Assembly (NCBI GenBank): GCA_029378245.1
Contig: JARKIF010000002.1
Span: forward strand, 3,844,001 to 3,908,000
DNA from: Roridomyces roridus
Taxonomy: Eukaryota; Basidiomycota; Agaricomycetes; Agaricales; Mycenaceae
Length of the DNA: 64,000 bases
Direction of reading: 5' to 3'
The position numbers and the translations under genes are program-made. The notes beneath the pieces were generated by a model that saw nothing but the letters and a program-made list of their open reading frames with translations, ran no database searches and was not told the origin of the DNA. Of this stretch, positions 23,847 to 34,684 are shown piece after piece (within the stretch, counting starts at the first letter, position 1; every line of letters begins with the position of its first letter).

Positions 23847-24639
23847 ACATTCTCTCCTAATTAAGAACAACTTGCATCAGGGAATGTATTGTTACGGTGT
23901 TATCGCAGCTAATCCGAGGGAGGATGAGAAGAAACACACATGAACTCCCTTTCTCCTCTTCTCACGCTTCTCCCGCCACCTCCTGAGCCGGCTTCCCTTC
24001 AAGCCACTCACGACGCATCCCGACCGAGGACAACATCACGGTGACGTGATCCGTGGCCTCGTTTGTACGGTGCACCATCGAGAGTCGAGGACACTGCCGA
24101 GAAACCTTACAGAAGCATCAGCGGCACACGAGGACACCACGCTCGCCGTCGACAGGCACTTTGATCCCATTCGGCGCTTCGGGCGGGAAGAGGAGACAAA
24201 CTCCGCGGTGGCTCAGGTGGCTCGGAAGCCACATGCTCCTCCTCGTCGGTGGAGTACTGCAAGAGGCAAGACCCAGGGTGTGAAAGCGCCGTTAGAAGAT
24301 GCAGCAAACACGCCCACTGTGCCGCCGGCGTGAGGCGGGGCTTGGTCGGGGCTGCCAGCCAGGGAGCTACAGTCGTGAAAGAGAGAGTTGGAGGAAGCGG
24401 GGGAAGGAGGCCGCGGGCAGCGATTGGCGGTTGTCATTGGCGACGGGGCATACATGGGCCGGGATACACGTGGCGCGCAAACGGAGGCGGAATACCCCAC
24501 GTCAGCTGGCGCAGCTGTGCAATGCCGCAGATAGAGGCTGCTGCATGCGTGTCCAGCGCCAGCGCATTAGCAGCGCCGCATCGAGAAAGAATGAAGCACC
24601 CGCGGCGCTCGTGTCGTCCATGCGATGAGCTCGCTGGCA
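23847..24639. other. No gene recognised
   Basis: This is GC-rich DNA with overlapping frames on both strands that carry no motifs. It probably includes the lost 5' end of the NACHT gene or unrelated repeat DNA. Confidence 0.4.
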
Positions 24640-25212
24640 GCACGATGGGCTCCTGATCATGTCGCCTCGTATCGGCACGCAGAGTAGGGAGAACGCCCCA
24701 GGAACGGCACGCCTATTATACTGGGCACCGTAAGCAAACACGAACGAACGGAGGAGAAAGCAAGAGACGCACCCATTCAGCACACGTGATCAGAGGGCTC
24801 AGGCCAGGCCAGGCGGGGCAGGAGATGGTGCAGTTTGAGCGCGTACTCTCGGGTCGCGTGAGACTGAATAGGGAGAAGGACAAAGAGGGTGGGTGCGGTG
24901 GATGCAGATGCTGTGGGTAATCACGTACCGTCGCACATTAGGCTCTCGGCCCGCCCCATTCTGTCTGGGAGGCAGAGACGGCCGGGGGCATGGCGAAGAT
25001 CGTATGTAAGTGGAGGACCAGTGTTCTGGATTGTCCGTCAGCAGGAGGATAAGATGCCAGGGAGGAAACGAAGACCTACCGAGTCAGCCACGCCCATGGC
25101 TCGCGGGGAAGCCTTCCTAGGACCTGATATCTGGGTACTGTCGCCGAACGCGCTCCTCGACGTCAAGAGGCGGAGGCGGAGGCGAAGGCGAAGAGAAGAT
25201 GCCGCATTCGGA
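24640..25212 (+). repeat. Long repeat R, copy 1
   Basis: The segment matches the complement of about 62733-63330. Shared blocks in order are GATCATGTCGCCTCGTA, GGGCACCGTAAG..AAACA.GAACGA, ACGCACCCATTCAGCACACG, GAATAGG.AGAAGGACAAAGA, a frame SYVSGG.VFWI, RRPTESAT and GACCTGATATCTG. The frame is partly conserved between copies, so it may derive from a mobile-element gene, but I do not recognise it. Confidence 0.65.
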
Positions 25213-27059
25213 GTAACATCTCGCCCGACTGGATATAGTTCCCCGGTACGACAACAGGCGCGGCGCGGTGATGTATCATCCTCCTCGGAACAGAGTGGGC
25301 GCGCCGCATGCAGCGGGACATCGGTGTTAATCGGCGTGAGGATGGGAATCTTCGTCTTCGGAGGAGATTAGGTGCCCTATGTGGCGACGTCGATAGGAGC
25401 GAGGTGGTGCGGAACGCAGGGAAGCGTGGCACGGGGTGGTAGCATTGTACTCCAGAGCTGCTCGTAGAATCTCCAAAGCATCTCAGTCGGCGCTGGGCTG
25501 GAAGATTCATGAGAAGCCGCGACCAGTCAGGAGTAGATAGACGCACCTCCTCGTTTCCCTCTTGTCGTCCTTTCCCCGCAGTGAGTCCGCTGATGATGTC
25601 TGGATGCGAATGAGTCGGTGGATGGTCGGACCTTTGGACCAGAAGTGCGTTGTCAGTCGTCAGGGAGTGCTCATGCATGTCGCAGAGAGTGTGAGGCATA
25701 GCATGGCCCGATTTCGTCGACCTTGGGGGAGACAATAGCCAGAGCAAGTCGCAGGTCTGGTGGCCGGGAAACGGCGTTGTGAGTCAACGAATCTGGGTGA
25801 CGAGTGCCAGGACCCACAGGTATTCAGTCCGCTTGCATCCACCACGGCGGTGAGCGTCGGTGGATGACTCGGGGAGAAGGTGGCGGCGTGGCAGTGACGA
25901 CGGTTTGATCCGCGATTAATCTGTTCCCGACACTCATGTCTGTTTCTCCCTTCTCTTCTCAAACTTGGATTTCGGAGCCGACCTCTTGGATATTAATTCA
26001 TCCTCCGGAGCTTATGTCGATCGCGCACGGCGCACACTTTAAAATCTGACTCGTCCGACGTCCGCGCAACCCGTTCATCTACTTTCTCATCCCGGATCCG
26101 GTACATACAAACGACGAAGCAACTCCGCTGGTCCTCTTTTTCAAACACAACAGAACAAGCTCTGTGCGACCCGTTTTGATTTCATCTTGGGAGCCTTGAT
26201 TCATCCCTGACAACACGGCGGCGATTGACCTCGAATTCCGCACGCCACAATATGCAGGCTGGCTAAATCTGGTTTATGCTCTCTCCAGACGAGGGAGCGG
26301 CGGTCTGAGAATGCATGGGTACATGGAGGGGCTCCGAGTCTGGATTCGTGCCCAAGTTGGGCTGGATCTCCGTGCATTTCTGTTTGATTTCCTTCTGGGA
26401 TCCATTCACTTGTCCTCAACCACACCCTTGCGTTGACCGTTATAACTTATTGAATACCACTTCGGCGGTGTACAAAGGTGATTCTCTGTTCGAATTAGGG
26501 CATGCGCAGGCGTCTGGATGAACGAAAGAGAGATGTACTTGGTGCGTGATCCCATCTTGATTTCGGCATTGGATGTGATAGATGGACTAGCACATAATAT
26601 ATTCCATACATGGCTGGAACCCCTACAGTGGGAGTAAACCAAGGTTGGGCACCTGTCTGATACATAGTGACTGTAGGTGATCTATAATGACTGTAGTCGA
26701 TCTATGCGAGGATCAATCTGTCACTCGGAATTGAACCCCGCCTACTACAAGTGACTTGAAGTGTATTCAATGGCCGCGGCGTATACTTTAATGTCTTCGC
26801 CACAGCTCGAGCGGTAGTCAGTCCGACTCAGAGGTAGTACGAAGGAAGCTTTGAGAAAACTATAAAATCTCAACCACTGTCCCTTGTGTTCCCAGCTTTC
26901 TTCTCATATGTGAGCCCACAACAGGTGGAAAATTGCCAGTCCAGCTCGAAATCTGTACAGGTTTGATAAAAATCAAGCGGCTGATTCAAGCCACGCCTTA
27001 GTATGTTCCGCAAGGAGCTGCGATAGCTAAGAAAAACTCGACATACTTAATACACGCCA
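25213..27059. other. No gene recognised; tRNA-like remnant near 26710
   Basis: The complement of 26710-26726 reads GGCGGGGTTCAATTCCG, a B-box-like T-arm. A CTATAAAATC word lies at about 26859, some 240 bases before the next gene start. No coding segment is convincing. Confidence 0.35.
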
Positions 27060-27101
27060 GCTGCCAGTCCATAGCAACATAACCGTTCCTGCACTTCACC
27101 C

Positions 27102-28910
27102 ATGGTAGAACCCACGACCAGCGCCCCCGCGTCGAGGAGTCTTCTTGGCTCGTTCAACTTCAGCAACAACCTGGTCGAAGTCGGGGCCCTGACAGCCCTC
27201 ATCGGTTCCAGCGCAGCCGAATCACTCGTTCTGGGAAACCGAGGGGCAGCAGGTGTCGCATGGGCTGCCACTAGCTCGTTTGGAACCATATCCGTCGTCA
27301 AGGCCTGCTTCTGCGGCGCCAACAGTGGGTGGCTCCGCGAGATTTTGGGCGTCCGCACGGCGGCCTCAGACTCGGCTGTCGGATTGGAACTCCCGTCTGC
27401 TTCCAGTTGGGCGGCCAAGATGAGGAAGAACAGAAATCTTGGAGAACCCACGGCCATCTTCGTCCACACCTCCGCGGTGTGTTGCTGTGGCCGTTGAACC
27501 CCGGCTAAAGAAGCTGATTCGGTTCCCAGGAAAGCAGCACAACATCCAAAGGCGCAGTCCAGTGGAGCGACGTGTATGCGCTGGATCACTGGGCCTCGGT
27601 GATGCTGCGGACCATACCTGACACCCTCCCTGGACAACCCCTCCAGATCTTCACATACACAAATCACCCCTTCGCCCCATTGTCTACCGGGTTGCAGATC
27701 TCCGTGATCCTCCTCTCTGCCTCCAAAATTGCGGAGGTTTATTTCATGCGGCGTCACAACGCCCTGCTCCTCGGACTTGTATCCGCTGTGCCTTGGGCTT
27801 TTTTCTTCATTGGCGCCCTCGCTATGCAGGCTGTCGATTTTATTCAGAATAGACGCGGTCGAACAAGCCTTGGGACTCTCGACTTGATCGCGGGGAAGTT
27901 ACCAATGGTAGCCCGCCCTGGTGGACCACGTAAGGTCGTCTTGGGCGCCTTCGAGAATCCTCGGAACTCCCTCATTTGGCGGTGCTTCTGGGCCATAGGA
28001 GCGCTGGTATGCACAGCGTCAGTTGCATTCACCTACATCATCATGGCCGACGAACCTCGATCTGTCGTGTTTATCTGGGCGGGATTCCAACTGTTGTGGC
28101 TTGCTGTGCGAATCCTCCTCTATCATTTTGTGGACACCACAGTACCGGGTGGTTGGCGGATGAGGCTGGGCGCACGACCCTGGAGAACTCTTTCAGCAAA
28201 TCTGAGGATGCGGGTCATGGATTTGGCACTGTCTCTGGCGCGGTTCCAGAGCGAGATCCATCCCCGGTCGAGAGAGATCCATGCCCGCACCGTTGATCAG
28301 TACATCGACGATTCGTTCTCGAACAGCGACCTCGCACTCATTTCCGAACTTCGAAGGCATGCAACCCCCGAATTTATTTCCCCTGCCCATCCACATCACA
28401 CCCTCGAGTTCTTTCATCGTCGATATCCAGGCTGTATTCGGGGACACAGCGCTATCCAGCGCAATGTGGATGACGGGCGCGCAGCCGACGCCGATGGACT
28501 TGTACGATAGTTGTATTGTCGTATTCGCCATCCGGGACTCTAACAACCCTTCCGCGCCCCGCCGCTGCATCGCAATTCCTTCCGCTCGCGTTTTGGGTGG
28601 CGCCAGCATCGCAGAATCCGATACTGAGCAGAACGTATCCACGTTCACACCCAGGGGCGCGCATAGCTTCGGGTGGAACACTATGTGGTGGTATTGGATT
28701 CCCTGCCAGACGGGGCTTTGGCTCCAGTTGCAGGTGGAGGCGGGGAAGACTTTGGGCTTGCACGAGATGGAGGTTCGTTCTGATGCCCAAGTGGGTGCGC
28801 TTCTGAGCTCGGGCAAACTCAATATCAGCATCAAAGAAGTTGACGAGCTTAGGGCTGTGGTTGATCTGGCTCGACGGGGGCGGGAGGCGTTTCTGGAACT
28901 TCTCAGTTGA
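27102..28910 (+). pseudogene. Polytopic membrane protein of unknown family, left-arm copy, frameshifted
   Basis: This is the paralogue of the intact gene at 48845-50614. Exon 1 starts MVEPTTSAPAS at 27102 and ends at 27476; an intron to 27562 leads into WSDVYALDHWASVMLRTIPD. Four hydrophobic segments follow (around ISVILLSASKIAEVYF, GLVSAVPWAFFFIGALAM, FWAIGALVCTASVAFTYII and VFIWAGFQLLWLAVRILLYHF). Near 28350 the sequence differs from the right-arm copy by a net 8 bases and the frame is lost; the homologous C-terminus continues in another frame to 28910. No GT-AG intron there can repair it, so I call it a pseudogene. Confidence 0.75.
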
Positions 28911-30849
28911 TAAATTCAAACATGTTCGCATAAATGTTAAACCTATAATTAGTGAGAGGTGCATGTTTCTAGGTTGAGTCAAGCTCAAGCACTCCTCACG
29001 CAGGAGACGAGTCCCTTCGGAAATCTGGCCCTGACGCTTTGACGAACATGTCGGAAAAATCTGATTCGGCTTGGATTGGATTTGCACCTGTTGAAAGTCA
29101 GTCCAAGGTCATATGGTTTAACGTGGCTTGCTACGCACAGGTCAGAATGATAGAACCACATCCAAGCCACGGCGTCAGTTCCATGTTGATTCAAGGTCTC
29201 TCAAGTCTTGATGGCACTGACCTTCCTTGCAATCAGCTCCATGCCGATTCAACGCACTGAGGAGGCCGGCCACTAATACTCATAATATCATAACACATTT
29301 TCAAAGAACAATAAAAATGAATAATATTGTGCCGGCCAGCTAATACAGGGAACGTAGGCTAAGACGGACAGGCCAGAACGCCGCCGATGACAAACCACGA
29401 GTGAGAGAGAAGCCGACGTTCTGCAAAACACAAAGATCAGCGCATTCGAACGAGAAAAGATGGGGAGGACCTCACCTAATGACGCCCGCAGCAAAATACT
29501 GATATCTGTGCGAGTGAGGCAAGCCGGCGGCGGCCACGAGAGGGATGACAAAAAAACAAGGGAACAACCTAGGTACCTGAACGCCGGCAGGTCGACAGAG
29601 AACTGTCTCCGAGTGAGAAGCCGCAGGGAGTTGAGGGGGTCAGACATACCTGGGTCCCAACCTCGCCCACCGTCGAAATCCGGAGGCTTGTGGATGCGGG
29701 ACGGCGGCCAGGGCGACAACGACGAGGATGACAGGTGGGTGGTGGTGGGAGGGAAGGAAGAGGTGCGTGATGGCTGCTGCGGAGCTGGTCAATTTATATA
29801 CCGAGGCCCCATGTATGACATCATCGCCCCACTTCTTCATCCCACGATGCAGCAACCAGCGCGAACGGTGGAGATGGTGGAGACGGTGAAGACGGTGGAG
29901 ACGACTCACACGAGGCGGGAGGGTAGTTTTGTGGGGAGACGGCTGCCAACGAGGAGGCTCCTCACCTCATCTTTTCCCGTCGCTCTGAAGGCTTTGTCCA
30001 TTGCGGTGATGTCGTCGCGCAAAATGGTGGAGCGCGGGTTGGCCATGTCATCGCAAAACCAGTGAGCGACAGAATGGAGAGAGTGGACGGCGACGCACGG
30101 TGGAGGCAATCCACTGCTGCCGTGTACCCAGGTGCTCCCCGCATGAATCGCATCCCGGGGGAGAACGGCAATAACGTGCCGAAGTTGGCCTTGGATGGGG
30201 TTTCCTGCGAGGTGAACTCGTTGGTTTCATCATTGAAAGTGGAGTGTGTCGAGGGTGTCGCGGACGCTGTGGTAGCGGTACAAGAAGTAAGGGCAGGCAG
30301 CTGACATCATCCATCAAATTCTTCTGTCACAAACCACCATGCACGAAAACGGGCTCGAATCCGAAGCGAAAGGCTGCCAGTAGACCACACAAGATTCTGA
30401 ATGCACATCTCCCCACTACGCGAGCTGATCCCCCTCAAGATCTGCCATTTTATTTTGTTGGAGCTTATGAGTCCGATATTCAGCGGCAAGGAGGGTATGC
30501 ATTATGCTATCAATTTTGGCGACGAGGACATGTATCTACGGCTCAATAATATAGAATATAGATGAATTCAGTTTCAAGTTGCTCCAAAGCTCGGGACGGC
30601 TGGGGAGTACTTGGAACGCGGCCGTTGGATTGGACTGGCTTGGGACAGCTCGGAAGCCTCTCTGCCGGGGCTTCAAAGACCTTGGATGCCGTCTGAAGGC
30701 CACAATCCAGTCCAATCCGTTGCAAGTCAAATCAGTTTTTTCCGACACACGCCAAAAATGCACGACAATATCGTAAGGGTAGGGCCTTGGCCCGCCAAAA
30801 AGTTGCCTCTGTGTGCTTGGACCATATCGTACGGCGAGAATCGAACTCG
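28911..30849. other. No confident gene; possible minus-strand exons at 29.6-30.3 kb
   Basis: On the minus strand a Ser/Thr-rich open segment (THSTFNDETNEFTSQETPSK then FGTLLPFSPGMRFMRGAPG, about 30250-30120) and a start-like MANPRSTILRDDITAMDKAF (about 30046) look partly coding, but I could not join them into a gene. Confidence 0.35.
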
Positions 30850-30911
30850 GCCCTAAGATGCGGGTGCACTATTTCTAATGCATTCCAGCGATATACCATT
30901 CCCAATTGACC

Positions 30912-31707
30912 TCACAATTGTCTCTACAGAGAAATCGGAATTGAGCGACATCATGAAACAAATGCAAAAATGTACCCACCTTATCCTTCGCCTCTGGGGA
31001 AGAGAGAAGGATATTAGAGGGGAGACGCAGCTCCGATAAGAGGTGCCCACGGAATATGAGCACGCTGCCAAGAGCACTGGGTGCGTCAAAGACGCGGAGC
31101 GAAATGCTAGGCAAGAGCCCACCCGCCCGCATGATGGGGAAGATGATAAGCTGCTCGCGAAATGGCTTCTCCTCGATTGCCAAGCCGTGTCTGCCACTCC
31201 GTCTGAGCACAAGTCGGCGCCAAGAGTGCAGCGGGGGCTTGGGCGGCCGGACGATAGAGACGGAGAATGGCGACACTACCACCGTTGGGAGGACGCGGTA
31301 GATGGATATGATTTTGAAGAGAAAACCTGGGATGTCGCACGTCCCACGACGCACCGCGCGAGGGCGAGGCAGAAAGTCGAGCTCGATGGCTTTCACTGGT
31401 AGTCGTCGGAGAAGAATTTGGAGCGCGGGTACATTCCGGTCAATGTTCCTGACGGGGTCCAGTCGTAGACTAAGTGTCTCGATGCTGGTGATGTAGCGCA
31501 CAAGACTGAACGCGCTTGTGGACAGTGGAGGGAGGGAGAGTCGGTCTGTATGTCGCGTTCCGTGATTCCGTAACGGCTCAGGCAAGAGACGAGGGCCAGA
31601 TTCTGGACGTGGTTGGAGATGGCGGCGAGTGGCAGCAGTTGATCGTCAGAGAGGTGCTGAAAGATTTCAAGGAAAATCTCGTCGGGAACCCGAGGCGATG
31701 AGGCCAT
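30912..31707 (-). pseudogene. F-box protein, left-arm copy, frameshifted and internally deleted
   Basis: This is the paralogue of the intact F-box gene at 44866-46353. It starts MASSPRVPDEIFLEIFQHLS at 31707. After DIQTDS a net change of 2 bases shifts the frame; the homologous reading SAFSLVRYIT..LSLRLD continues in the next frame. Around 31000 the sequence jumps from the SPEA position straight to KDKVG, removing roughly 700 bases that encode the middle and C-terminal part in the right-arm copy. The terminal intron survives, with the spliced tail K-R-Q-L and stop at 30912. Confidence 0.85.
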
Positions 31708-31871
31708 GACGGGGAGAGGAAAGGCGTCGGTGTTAGAGCGGGGCAGTGTAGCTTGGCCTTTTACGACTGCCTACTGCGGCTTTCCGAATCCGTTTGGTTC
31801 GCATCGATGAGAAGGCTCGAGCGTATTTCGGGACCATGGTGGCACTAAAAAAGAGAGATCATCATTCCTTG

Positions 31872-33359
31872 ATGCCATTCCTGACCCGGACCACCATCTC
31901 GCTCAATCATGTCTCGCGTTTCTGGACACAACGAACCCATCCTGTCAGACGATTCAGTCTCCAGAGATGCTCCCTCAACGACGTCTCACCCAGAGCGCAA
32001 TCCACCGCTGCCAGCTCACGACGCCATAAGATCGTTGTCTGCAAAGATCTTGGCCCCGCCATGCCTCTGTTGACTGGGAGGGCGGATATCGACGTAGGCC
32101 CTGTTCTTTCTGTCATGCTTCCCATACAATTCTGCGCTGTTAGGTCGTCAACTGGACCGAGGATCGTCGCTGCGACCGCGCATGGCTGCTCCAGAATATT
32201 CCCGGTGCGTCCGGATTAGTCGTCTGCTTTCAAGACATCGTGGGCTCCTGGATTACTCGGAGATATTGGGCTTCTGATCGCTGTTGAAGGTTGACCGGGA
32301 GGTCGTGGATGTCGGTGAGTCCTTGCCTGCGTTTCATCGCCCAGACCCATCATCCTTCCAGGCGGTCCCAATCTGCGTGTGGTTTCCACAATTTCGGTCG
32401 GCTATGGTGCGTTTCTGCCTACCCTGCCATTTATCGAATTCATATCCGCAGAACACATCGATCTCGACGTAATGGCAGAGCGTAAAATTCAAGTGGGTTA
32501 CACACCCGATATCCTCACCGATGCTGGTACAGTGCTGCAGCTTCGTAACTTCCCGCTCTGACTCCTTCCAGTGGCAGACTCGGCCGTCATGCTGGCGCTC
32601 ATGGCTACACGAGCCGCAGGTCAGAGCTACACCTTTGTGAAAAATAACCAAGTGCGTAATTACTTTCTCCATTCAAGGCTATTCTAACGATTCCAGTGGC
32701 CGAGCTTCAATTGGACACCCTTTGCCTTTTGCGGTCCTCAGCTTAGCACAACATCCTTCTCTCCTACACGCACAGTTGGTTTTCTAGGCTTTGGCCGCAT
32801 CGCCCACGCAGTCCTCGCCCGACTCGCCGCCTTTGGTATCACACACTGCATCTACACCCCACGCCCAGGAGCCCCACCACAAACCGCGCGTGACGCCCAC
32901 CTCCAATCCAAACACAATTTAACAGAAGTCGCCCCCGTAGACCTCCCTACCCTGGCTCGTCGCAGCGACGTCCTCTTCGTCCTCGCACCCGGAGGACCCG
33001 CCACACATCACCTCATCGACTCCGCATTCCTACGGCAGATGAAACCCAGCAGCGTCCTCGTGAACAACGGACGGGGGTCTGTCGTGGATTCTATCGCACT
33101 CGCACAGGCGCTGAAGGAGGGATGGATTTGGGGCGCTGGGTTGGACGTTGTGGATGAAGAAGCTATCCCGGGTGGAGTGACGGCTGAGCATCCGCTCGTG
33201 TGTGAGCCGAGGTGTGTTGTGTTGCCACATATTGGGAGCGCGGCGCAGGAGACGAGGGAGGAGATGGCCAGGCTTACGGCGAGGAATGTGATTGCGGGTG
33301 TTCTGGGCGAGGAGTTGCCTGTTGCGCTGGATTATTCGCGTCTCGGTTCCCAAGTTTGA
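31872..33359 (+). CDS. D-2-hydroxyacid dehydrogenase (glyoxylate/hydroxypyruvate reductase-like), copy 1
   Basis: An enzyme of the D-isomer 2-hydroxyacid dehydrogenase family, closest in pattern to GRHPR, which reduces glyoxylate and hydroxypyruvate with NAD(P)H. Several short introns separate [74 protein letters not shown] and the long last exon (32702-33359). There [14 protein letters not shown] carries the nucleotide fold as GxGxxA instead of GxGxxG. Likely catalytic residues are Arg in [10 protein letters not shown], Glu in [12 protein letters not shown] and His in VLPHIGSA. The ATG at 31872 is chosen because the same [18 protein letters not shown] frame is open in copy 2; this basic, Ser-rich 55-residue leader could target mitochondria. 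All introns keep frame. It is divergent from the F-box pseudogene, 164 bases apart. Confidence 0.85.
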
Positions 33360-34639
33360 GCACTTTACAGTGCATTCATGAAAGATTGTATTTTGAAAGC
33401 GATGGATCCGGAAGATGTGCAAGTCATGACAGCTAAAACCCCAATTCGAACGGAGTGGCAGACAGTGTTACCCTCAGAGTGTTGCACGGATCGGTAGGCT
33501 GCTTGGTCGCTAATTTCAACTTCTAGCTCAGCGCCTCGAAATTTCGCGGCGAGGGTACGCAGCAATAAAAACTCACGGACAGAATCAAGGGTTCGACAAC
33601 TGTCCAGTGTTCAGACTTGAAAACTCCCCTTCTTCAAGGTATACTCCATGCAGTGTAAAAAACATTGTTGCCTCCACGCATACCCAGTTCCGGATCGAAC
33701 CAAGGTAAGGATTCTCTGTGCACTGGCACAGGCCGGTGGGTGTAACAGGTCTCTTTCCGTCGTTCTGAATGCGCCCAGACTCTAGTAGCCAAATGAAGTA
33801 CACACCCCGCGGGTAATTGAGGTGCGTCGCGTTTTTCTGCTGAAATGAACAGACTTGCCAATCCACCGGAACAATTCAGCGGGAATCCGTCGTTTTGAAT
33901 CCAAGACAGGCGAGAGAATCGAAGAAGGAAATATCGGGGCCGGGTGACCACGTGTGGGAGCTCTTGAGAAGAGTCAAGACCCTCCGGTTAGTATTGTAGG
34001 CGGACAATTCGAGAGCGTTTGCGGGAAAGAGTGCACGGCGACGGCGAAGCGGGTCTACTTAATAAATAGACGGCGGGAACATGACGTGATAAGTAGTTAC
34101 CTCAGCAATCAGTGACCAGCCCCACGTGTCCCCGCTCTGAATCTGACCACCATTTACTAACGCTGGCGGCTGGCTTGTACTTTCACCTCCTTCCCTCGGT
34201 TCAACGCCGTCACACACAATGGACTTGACCAATTCAATGTTCGTCATCGGAGAAACTGTTGCCCGTGCGCGGGCTTCGGCAGCTTGTGCCGCAATTTGCC
34301 TTCCTGACACCTCGGATGCTACTGGAGACACTGGAACGATGCAATCCTCCGCTCGCTACAGCCCATGGTTCGCCCTGTTTCTCAAAGAAACCCTTCTCTG
34401 CCAAGGAGTTCTCATCGACCAGCCTTCTCACCCTGATCACGCGGCCCACGGCGCTGCGTATTTGCCGGTAGGAAGCACTCACTTTCCGGCATTCGCGTAC
34501 ATATCAAGCTCTCAGAAGCTCCCGTCCTCGGTCATCTACCGCCCCGTGTCATTCGCGCTGACCTTACCACCGAATTGCCCCGTCCGATATCCAGGACCCT
34601 CGCGTCATCCTCCCCCTCGTCACTAGGGAAGAAGCTGCT
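33360..34639. other. No gene recognised
   Basis: The arm of the inverted duplication ends near 33470. Beyond it a frame at 34219-34626 (MDLTNSMFVIGETVARARAS) and its antisense partner are open, but neither shows motifs or splice support. Confidence 0.35.
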
Positions 34640-34646
34640 TATAAGG
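34640..34646 (+). promoter_or_regulatory. TATA-like box of the P450 gene
   Basis: TATAAGG lies 39 bases before the ATG at 34685. Confidence 0.5.
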
Positions 34647-34684
34647 ACGCCCGGAAGACCATACCGTTCACAAATTACTCACTC

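Larger units (their letters stand above)
27060..33470 (+). repeat. Left arm of large inverted duplication
   Basis: 27060-28910 and 30850-33470 are the inverted relatives of 48845-50630 and 43040-46440. Gene order and orientation mirror the right arm: membrane gene, F-box, dehydrogenase. The middle part (28911-30850) has no counterpart in the right arm, which carries an extra F-box gene there instead. Confidence 0.85.

Noticed and set aside
24889..25371. A protein-coding gene with an Arg-rich tail (KRRRRRRRRRR)
   Set aside because: The frame lies in repeat R, lacks splice or promoter support, and its partner at 62.7-63.2 kb has a different length and ending.
31043..31402. Plus-strand frames inside the left-arm F-box pseudogene
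   Set aside because: They are antisense to sequence that is clearly homologous to the intact F-box protein.
34219..34626. A 135-residue frame upstream of the P450
   Set aside because: There are no motifs, an antisense frame of similar quality overlaps it, and there is no supporting splice pattern.
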